From NCBI GenBank assembly GCA_024275555.1, contig JAJRYW010000076.1, positions 1 to 16,085 of the forward strand: a DNA stretch of 16,085 bases. Reading direction: 5' to 3'. Every line of letters starts with the position of its first letter. Within the stretch, counting starts at the first letter, position 1. The stretch is from Calditrichota bacterium (GTDB lineage: Bacteria; Calditrichota; Calditrichia; RBG-13-44-9; J075). Positions 1 through 6,300 of this stretch are shown one piece after another. The notes beneath the pieces were generated by a model. That model was not told the DNA's origin, did not search any database, and worked only from the letters and a program-made list of their open reading frames with translations. Both the position numbers and the translations under genes were made by a program.

Positions 1-1
1 C

Positions 2-25
2 GACCTGGTGGTAAAAAAGCCATGA
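2..25 (+). CDS. 3' end of upstream gene (probably the ABC transporter ATPase subunit)
   Basis: Only the last seven codons and a TGA stop (23-25) are in the window, reading DLVVKKP. The stop overlaps the ATG of the next gene in an ATGA arrangement, which is typical of translationally coupled subunits of one transporter. In znu/mnt-type operons the ATP-binding protein usually precedes the permease, so ZnuC-like identity is a reasonable inference from position. The visible residues carry no diagnostic motif, so the product itself cannot be confirmed here. Confidence 0.5.
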   Translation, partial: DLVVKKP

Positions 26-822
26 TTGAGATGCTCTCTTTGCCATTTATGCAACGAGCCGTCCTGGGCGGCATCCTGGTCGGGTTTCTGGCCAGCTATT
101 ACGGGGTGTTTGTGGTTCAGCGCGGGCTCAGCTTTATGGGCACCGGCCTGGCTCATGCGGCCTTCGGCGGGGTTGCCCTGGGGATTCTTTTAGAGACCGA
201 GCCGCTGGCGGTGGCGGTGCCCTTTACGGTTGCCACGGCCCTGGGAATTGCCTGGCTGAAAAGCCACAGCAATTTGAGCAGCGACACCGCGGTGGGCATC
301 TTTTTTTCCGTCTCGATGGCCCTGGGGATCGTATTTCTGTTTCTCCGGCGGGAGTATACCAACGACGCCTTCACCTATCTCTTCGGCTCCATCCTGGCGG
401 TTACCTGGCCGGATATCATCATGGCAACCCTGCTGGCCGCGTTTACGCTGCTGATCTGGCCGATCTGGAAACGCTGGGCCTACGCCTCCTTTGACCGGGA
501 ATTGGCCCAAACCGACCGGCTGCCGGTCAACCGGGATGACTACCTGCTCTCGGTGTTAATCGCCTTAACCATCGTGGTGTCGATCAAGATTGTCGGGATT
601 GTGCTCATCGCGGCGTTTTTAGTCATTCCCGCGGCGGCGGCGCGCTTGCTGAGCAGGACCTTCCGCAGCATGACTCTTCTCTCGATCGTAATCGGCGTCA
701 TCAGTGCACTGCTGGGTCTGCTGCTTTCCTACCAAATCGATATCCCCAGCGGCGCCACCATTATTTTACTGCAAGCGACAATTTTCTTCCTGATTTTAGG
801 AGTCTGCAAATACATCCGCTAA
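22..822 (+). CDS. znuB: Zinc/manganese-type metal ABC transporter permease (ABC-3 family, ZnuB-like)
   Basis: This is an inner-membrane permease of 266 residues, the usual size for the ABC-3 family. The family forms the channel of high-affinity Zn, Mn or Fe importers together with a periplasmic binding protein and an ATPase. The protein is almost entirely hydrophobic helices. It has the family's N-terminal pattern (RAVLGGILVGFLASYYGVFV, then GLSFMGTGLAHAAFGG near residues 34-50) and the C-terminal VIPAAAARLLSR segment near residue 200. The ATG overlaps the preceding stop (ATGA), which supports this start; a second ATG lies three codons downstream. The metal cannot be read from the sequence: ZnuB is the commonest match, and MntB-like function is possible. 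The solute-binding protein would lie outside the window. Confidence 0.88.
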   Translation: MIEMLSLPFMQRAVLGGILVGFLASYYGVFVVQRGLSFMGTGLAHAAFGGVALGILLETEPLAVAVPFTVATALGIAWLKSHSNLSSDTAVGIFFSVSMALGIVFLFLRREYTNDAFTYLFGSILAVTWPDIIMATLLAAFTLLIWPIWKRWAYASFDRELAQTDRLPVNRDDYLLSVLIALTIVVSIKIVGIVLIAAFLVIPAAAARLLSRTFRSMTLLSIVIGVISALLGLLLSYQIDIPSGATIILLQATIFFLILGVCKYIR

Positions 823-874
823 CCGGTCCGCCCGGAACCTCCCGGTTTAGAGCGGTTTCCGGGCGGACCGGTTA
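820..874 (+). terminator. Long perfect hairpin after the permease gene, without a T tract
   Basis: An 18-bp perfect inverted repeat pairs 820-837 with 857-874 around a 19-nt loop. The left arm includes the stop codon of the permease. The stem is very GC-rich, but an A/G-rich stretch follows instead of a T run, so it is not a classical intrinsic terminator. It could stop or protect the 3' end of the transporter mRNA, or it could be a dispersed palindromic repeat. Confidence 0.5.
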
Positions 875-912
875 AACCGGCCGCGAAAAAAAGAGAGTGA
901 AAGGAACCCATC

Positions 913-1734
913 ATGCACAAAGAACTGACTGACCCCTTTGCCGATTTTGCCGAAATTTACGAATTAACCCACGGCGATAAGAACGACGATTTGCCGCTTT
1001 ACCTGGAGTACGCCCAAAAATGCGGTTCCCCGATTTTTGAAGTAGGGTGCGGCACCGGGCGGGTTACCATTGCCTTAGCCCGGGCAGGACAGCAGGTATT
1101 CGGGATCGATCTTTCCCCGGAGATGCTGAAGATTGCCCAGCAAAAAATATCAAAAGAACCCCAGGAAGTTCAGGAGCGGATTGAACTGACCCAGATGGAT
1201 ATGAGCGACATCGATGTTCCCGGGCGCAAATTCCCACTTTTCCTGATGCCCTACGGGGAGTTTGCCCACGTGCTGGAACGGGAGCAACAGCAAGCAACCC
1301 TGAAACGTATTTTTCAGCACCTGAAACCCGGCGGGCGCCTGATCATCGGGATGAGCAACTGGGACGCCCGGGAAACGCGCATATCCTTCCGGGGAACCCA
1401 GATTGCCCGGCTGGGCCACTCCATGCCCCTTCAATACGAGGGCGTCTTTTATGATGAGAAACACCAGCAGAAAATTGTGCGCTACATGGCCCGGGGATAC
1501 GACCCCTCGGTGCAGACCGCCATCCATGTCTATGTGCATGAAATCCTGGACAAGGAAGGCAAACTCATCGCCAAAAAGACCAATATTCTGCCGATCCGCT
1601 ATGTCTTCCGGTATGAGATGGAATTGCTGCTGGAAAAAGCCGGCTTCACAATTGAAGAGATTTTCGGCTATTATGACAAGAGTGAATTTAAATACGATTC
1701 CCGCCGGATGATCTTTGTGGCCCGCAAGAACTGA
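913..1734 (+). CDS. Class I SAM-dependent methyltransferase
   Basis: This 273-residue protein has a Rossmann-type methyltransferase domain. Motif I is IFEVGCGTGRV (about residues 41-51), the SAM-binding glycine loop. Motif II ends in the acidic residue D66 (VFGIDLS), expected to hold the ribose hydroxyls. A motif IV-like stretch (LFLMPYGEFAHVL) and a post-motif HLKPGGRLIIGM segment (about residue 140) follow. The C-terminal half has the beta-rich layout of Methyltransf_11/25-type enzymes. A Shine-Dalgarno AAGGAA lies at 901-906, six bases before the ATG. It follows the permease gene by 90 bp, across a strong hairpin, so it may be a separate transcript. The substrate is not recognisable, and nothing links it to metal uptake except position. 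Confidence 0.85.
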   Translation: MHKELTDPFADFAEIYELTHGDKNDDLPLYLEYAQKCGSPIFEVGCGTGRVTIALARAGQQVFGIDLSPEMLKIAQQKISKEPQEVQERIELTQMDMSDIDVPGRKFPLFLMPYGEFAHVLEREQQQATLKRIFQHLKPGGRLIIGMSNWDARETRISFRGTQIARLGHSMPLQYEGVFYDEKHQQKIVRYMARGYDPSVQTAIHVYVHEILDKEGKLIAKKTNILPIRYVFRYEMELLLEKAGFTIEEIFGYYDKSEFKYDSRRMIFVARKN

Positions 1735-2089
1735 TCCGTATCCGTTTTTGGGGCGATCAGCGCTGCAACTGCCCCGGCCGGATTTTTCATCACGGCACAA
1801 CGGCAACCCTGCCCGTCTATGGGGGGCGGAGATGATCCGCCCTGCTCCTGGCAACCCACAACCGATTTACAAAAATTATGCATTCCCGGCTGGCAAATCC
1901 GCTCACGCAATACGCCGACATCCGCCTGGTTTTGCGACATCCTTTCCTCCGGCCGGCCCCCGGCAGGCGGCCCCGGATTGATTAAATATGGCGGTTTTGT
2001 GAATTTTTTTATAAAGCACTAAAGTTCAGCCACTTTTTTTTTATAAATTGTGCCGCGCTAAAAAAGCAAATCAATATCTACCGATTAAC
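1735..2089 (+). other. Intergenic region between the methyltransferase and sco1: GC-rich half, then AT-rich leader
   Basis: I see no convincing gene here; the open frames on both strands run out of neighbouring genes or have no family character. The first part (about 1740-1980) is GC-rich and holds a 7-bp hairpin (GGGCGGA 1824-1830, TCCGCCC 1836-1842, loop GATGA). The last 110 bases are markedly AT-rich, with TATAAA-like hexamers at 2010-2015 and 2042-2047, and probably carry the promoter of the copper genes. No well-placed -35 box could be paired with either hexamer. Confidence 0.45.
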
Positions 2090-2095
2090 AGGTGA
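2090..2095 (+). promoter_or_regulatory. Shine-Dalgarno that sets the sco1 start
   Basis: AGGTGA lies eight bases before the ATG at 2104. The longest open frame would start at the GTG inside this motif (2092), but a GTG embedded in the ribosome binding site is an unlikely start. The ATG gives a compact lipoprotein signal peptide. Confidence 0.7.
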
Positions 2096-2103
2096 GTTTC
2101 TAT

Positions 2104-2709
2104 ATGAAATGGTTGTTGAACTATAATCGAAATCTGTTTATACGATTGAGCGTACTGGGATTCGTATTTATTTTAACCGGCTGCGGGAACCAAGAACCGT
2201 TCTATGGCAACGAGGTAACCTATTACATGCCTGCCTCGGATTTCACGCTGACAGATCAATTTGGTCAACCGTTCCGGCTGAACGACCACAAGGGCAAGGT
2301 GATTTTACTTTTCTTCGGCTACACATTCTGCCCGGATGTCTGCCCGGCAACGCTCTCCACCTGGCAGGAAGCCTATCCGGGATTAGGCCCGGACACCAGC
2401 CAGGTCGTCTTTGTCTACATCACCGTAGATCCGGAGAGAGACGTTCCCGAGCGATTGGCCCATTACCTCGATTCGTTTTCCGTTCCGGTCTATGGATTGA
2501 GCGGCGCCCCGGATCAGTTGGAAAAAGTCTATGCCGCCTATAATGTTTACCGGGAAAGAGAAGAGATGAAAGGAAGCGCCGTGGGCTACCTTTATAGCCA
2601 TACCGCCAGTGTTTTGGTCATCGATAAAAGCGGGCGGTGGCGGCTGCGGATTCCTTACGGCACGACCGCGGACAAATTGGTTCATGACCTGAAACTGCTT
2701 TGTGAATAA
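2104..2709 (+). CDS. sco1: SCO1/SenC family copper-binding lipoprotein
   Basis: SCO proteins are membrane-anchored thioredoxin-fold copper chaperones and thiol reductants used to assemble the CuA centre of cytochrome c oxidase. This 201-residue protein begins with a basic, hydrophobic signal ending in the lipobox LTGC (Cys27), so it should be a lipoprotein outside the inner membrane. The copper ligands are all present: the CxxxC motif in GYTFCPDVCPAT (Cys76, Cys80) and the distal histidine in YSHTASVLVID (His166). The family segment VFVYITVDPERD is also clear. The gene is followed at once by a PCu(A)C protein, its usual functional partner. Start chosen at ATG 2104 rather than GTG 2092 because AGGTGA is the ribosome binding site. 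No oxidase subunit gene is visible in the window. Confidence 0.93.
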   Translation: MKWLLNYNRNLFIRLSVLGFVFILTGCGNQEPFYGNEVTYYMPASDFTLTDQFGQPFRLNDHKGKVILLFFGYTFCPDVCPATLSTWQEAYPGLGPDTSQVVFVYITVDPERDVPERLAHYLDSFSVPVYGLSGAPDQLEKVYAAYNVYREREEMKGSAVGYLYSHTASVLVIDKSGRWRLRIPYGTTADKLVHDLKLLCE

Positions 2710-2727
2710 CAAGGAAATGAAAAATAC

Positions 2728-2731
2728 GGAG
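2728..2731 (+). promoter_or_regulatory. Shine-Dalgarno that sets the PCu(A)C start
   Basis: GGAG lies nine bases before ATG 2741. The longer frame beginning at GTG 2702 overlaps the sco1 stop. The ATG at 2717 has AAGGAA directly abutting it, which is too close. ATG 2741 therefore fits best, though coupling through the upstream GTG cannot be excluded. Confidence 0.5.
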
Positions 2732-2740
2732 ACCTGTCAA

Positions 2741-3286
2741 ATGCGTTGCAGAACTTTCCAATTCCAAAATTCCCTATCGGTCTTGCGGAGATCAAAATCG
2801 CTTCGGCTTTCCCCGGCAGTACTTCTTTTGCTGCTGATGTTTATTTTCCTCCCGCATTGCTCCGGATCGTCTTCCTCGAAAGATATCGTCATAAAAGACG
2901 CCTGGGCCCGCCCGGCCAAAATCATGAGTCACAATATGGCCGACACATCCCACGCCCATCCCATGATGACCAGCGCCGTTTATCTCACCATAGAGAATCA
3001 CACCGGCGCGGCGGATCAACTTCTGGAGGCCCGGGCGGATGTCTGCCAGGCGGTGGAATTGCACCAAACCCAAATCGTCGATGACCGAATGCGTATGCGC
3101 AAGATTGACGGGGGGATTGAAATTCCGGCCGGCGGGCAGGTGGAGCTAAAGCCGGGCAGCTATCATATCATGCTGATCGGCTTAACCGGATCGCTGCAGC
3201 CGGGCGATTCATTTCCGGTGGAATTGATCTTCCGGAATGCCGGGCGCCGCACTATTTCCGTGACGGTAAAGCCAATAGGCAAATAG
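2741..3286 (+). CDS. PCu(A)C family periplasmic copper(I) chaperone
   Basis: PCu(A)C (DUF461) proteins bind Cu(I) with His and Met ligands and deliver it to the oxidase CuA site together with SCO proteins. From ATG 2741 the product has 181 residues: a basic N terminus, a hydrophobic run (LLLLLMFIFL, about 28-37), then Cys40. The context LPHC is a poor lipobox, so Sec cleavage or an uncleaved anchor is also possible. The cupredoxin-like domain starts at about residue 48 (IVIKDAWARP). The core ligands are His108, Met119, His142 and Met144, close to the family's H-x10-M-x21-H-x-M pattern; the second spacing here is 22. An unusual stretch, SHNMADTSHAHPMM (63-76), adds three His and three Met. It lies 31 bp after sco1 and is surely co-transcribed with it. 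Confidence 0.9.
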   Translation: MRCRTFQFQNSLSVLRRSKSLRLSPAVLLLLLMFIFLPHCSGSSSSKDIVIKDAWARPAKIMSHNMADTSHAHPMMTSAVYLTIENHTGAADQLLEARADVCQAVELHQTQIVDDRMRMRKIDGGIEIPAGGQVELKPGSYHIMLIGLTGSLQPGDSFPVELIFRNAGRRTISVTVKPIGK

Positions 3287-3320
3287 CCCGGTAGTCGCCC
3301 AACGATGACGGCTGTTCAGG

Positions 3321-6300
3321 CTAAGATGAGGAGTGAGCAGGCTTGGCCATGCTGCTGCTTGCCGGCTTAATCCACCGTTTCAACACTTTGCGAAGCACTT
3401 CGGGTTTGACCGGCTTGCTGATATAGTCGTTCATTCCGGCATTGATGCATTTCTCCCGGTCGCCGATCATGGCGTTGGCGGTCATGGCAATGATGGTGAT
3501 ATCCCGCACCTCATGATTCAGAGAGCGAATCGCCCGGGTGGCCTCGTATCCATCCATCACCGGCATCTGGCAATCCATTAGCACCAGGTCGTAGGGTTTG
3601 CTAGTTAACGCTTCCAGGGCCTCCTGCCCATTATTGACGCATTCGACATGGTAGCCCAGCTTCTGCAACATTCGAACGGCCACTTTTTGGTTGACGCGGT
3701 TATCCTCGGCCATCAGAATCTTTACCGGTTCCGCCGGATTATGGCGTTCTTCAGCCTTCTCCGGCGGGGCGCTGCTCACTTCCGCCCGGGAGGGTAAAGC
3801 AAAGCAGGTTTGACACGCTTCCCATAACTGGTAGTAGCGCACCGGCCGGGTAATTGTGGCTCGGGCCGCTTGTTCGGAACACTTTTTATACTCTTTCTGT
3901 TCCTGGTAATTGAGAATGAGCACAACCGGCGCCGGATATTCATTCAATGATTCGCAAAGCTGCTGGAAAAAGGATTTCTGTTCATTGGTCGCCGCCGAGG
4001 TATCCAGGAAGATCATATCGGCATTTCCGGCGATTGAAGCAGCCTGGTCGGATTTTCCGGGCAGCTCCTGCAAAGATTTAACCCGCACCGTCGCCTCCCA
4101 GGATTCCAGGTAATCCCCGACAATCTTACCAATACGCACATTATCGGTAAATAAGACAACTTTTTTTCCAGCGACACTTGAGGCAATATGCGACTCCTCT
4201 TTCCTCCCCGGAGCGGCTTTACGAAGCGGCAGTTCGAACCAAAAAGTGCTTCCGGCCCCGGGGGCGCTCTCCAGGCCGATCTGTCCACCCATTAATTCCA
4301 CCAGCTGTTTGGAAATCGCCAACCCCAGGCCAGTGCCGCCAAATTTCCGGGTGGTGGTGGCGTCGATCTGCGAAAACGATTTGAACAGTTTTTCCTGGGC
4401 GTTCATTTCAATCCCGATTCCGGTGTCGAGCACCTTCACACGCACACGCAGTTCCCGGCGGGACTCTTCCGTTTTGTACACATCAATCCGCACCGATCCT
4501 TCTTTGGTAAATTTCAGGGCGTTTCCGGCCAGGTTGATCAGAACCTGGCGAATTCTCTGCGGCGCGCCGTGCACCATCCTGGGGCAGTGCGGATCGATCC
4601 AGATGGAAAAATCCAGTTCTTTTTCTTCGGCCTGGATCGCCAGAACGTCGGCAACTTCATCGAACAATTGGCAGATGTCAAAATCAATCGACTCCAGTTC
4701 CAACTTACCCGCTTCGATCTTGGAAAAATCCAGAATATCATTAATTAAAGCTAACAGCGCTTCGGCAGAACTTTTTACCGTCTCGGCATATTCAAGCTGT
4801 TCCGGGGTTAACCTGGTTTCCAGCAAAAAACCGGTCATACCGATAATGCTGTTCATTGGAGTGCGAATTTCGTGGCTCATGTTTGCTAAAAAGACGCTTT
4901 TAGCCCGGACCGCTTCTTCGGCTTCCTTGCGGAGTCGTTCGGCGACTTCCACGGCTTTCTCCAGTTCAGCGCGCGCTTGCTGCGCTTCTTTCAGCGCTTG
5001 CACCACATCCTGCTCGGCAAGTTTCCGCTCGGTTATATCCCGCAGCGAGCCTTCTACTCCACTATACTTCCCTTGCTCATCTATCCGCACATGAGCATTG
5101 ATGGAGGTAAAGACCAAACTGCCGTCTTTGGTTTTTAAGCGTACTTCATAGTCATTAATTTCTTTACGGGTGTTCAGTATTTTCGTAAGTCTCTTCAGGT
5201 CATCGGGATTGTGGTATACCTCCACAACCGGCCGGCCCAGCACCTCTTCCCTCCGGAAACCGGAGTGTCGAGTTATGGAGGGGCTTATTTCCGTCACAAT
5301 TCCGTTGCGGTCGGTGCGGAAGAAGACATCCTGTACATTTTCGAAGATATGGCGATATTTTTCTTCGCTCTTCCGCAAGGCGCTTTCGGTCTCTTTGCGG
5401 GAAAGGGCCCCGACCAGCATATCGCCGACCAGGCGCAACAGGTTTTCGTGATCGGAATTCCAGGTGCGGGTGCTGCGCACGGCATCAAACCCCAAAAAGC
5501 CGAACAGTTTTGTTCCCAGCATCAACGGCACTACCAGGGCCGATTTAACTTGCTGCGCTTCCAGCAACTCCCGTTCTTCCCGGGCGGCAGGCGGCAAGTC
5601 CTCCAGCGAATTGATGCGGACATTGCGGCCGTAGTGGAGTTGTTCCATCCACCACGGCGCGGTTTCCTGGGGAAGATGCTGCAAATGTTCTTTTTGGGGA
5701 GTAACCTCAGGCCGACACCATTCATGGGTGTTGGAGATATATTTTCCGTCTTCGGAAACCCGGAAGACATAACTCCGATCGACATCGATGAAGCTGCCGA
5801 TCAGTTCCAGGGTTTGCTCGATAGCCTCATCGACCTGCTCGGCCTCCAGGCTGATAAAGTGGGTGGAAATATGGTTAATCAGGTTTTCCAGGGTAAGCCG
5901 GTATTTTAAGGAAGACTCCGCTTTACGACGATTCAGGGCGTGGGAAATAATCTGCCCGGTCAAATAATAGGCGTCGATTACTTCATCATCCCAATTATGA
6001 ACCGCCTGCCGGGATTCAAAACCGATGACCCCCACCAGGTCGCTCGCTACCAGCAAGGGGATGTGCACCAGGGAGGTAATCTCCGGATCGTCAACAAAGT
6101 TCAGAATCTCTTTACAGACCCGGTTGGCGCGGTCTGCCTCTATGTGGCAGTAGACAATTCGGCCTTCTTCCAAAAGCCGACGATAATAGGGAAAATCCTC
6201 CAAGGCAACGGAGCGGTTTAAAAGATCATTTGGCTGATCCGCCTGTGAGCGCCAGTCATATTCTGTCCGAAGAAATTTAGCGTCCTCGCTGCGGAGCAGC

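Noticed and set aside
1790..1940. Possible SAM-type riboswitch: GGCGGA-GATGA-TCCGCC hairpin followed by GGCAACCC and GGCAAATCC
   Set aside because: The pieces echo SAM-I core elements, but I could not build the closing P1 stem or the correct spacing, and the next gene (sco1) is not in methionine or SAM metabolism. A covariance-model search would settle it.
1715..1981. 88-codon plus-strand frame after the methyltransferase
   Set aside because: It starts inside the methyltransferase gene in another frame, has no placed ribosome binding site, is rich in Pro/Arg as expected from GC-rich non-coding DNA, and shows no family motif.
4246..5094. Long plus-strand frame (282 codons) opposite the hybrid kinase
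   Set aside because: It is antisense to the HisKA/HATPase core, which has unmistakable motifs; the plus-strand product is Ser/Arg-rich and low in complexity.
5211..5909. Plus-strand frame of 232 codons opposite the GAF/PAS part of the hybrid kinase
   Set aside because: It is a shadow of the real gene, with no start signal and no domain of its own.
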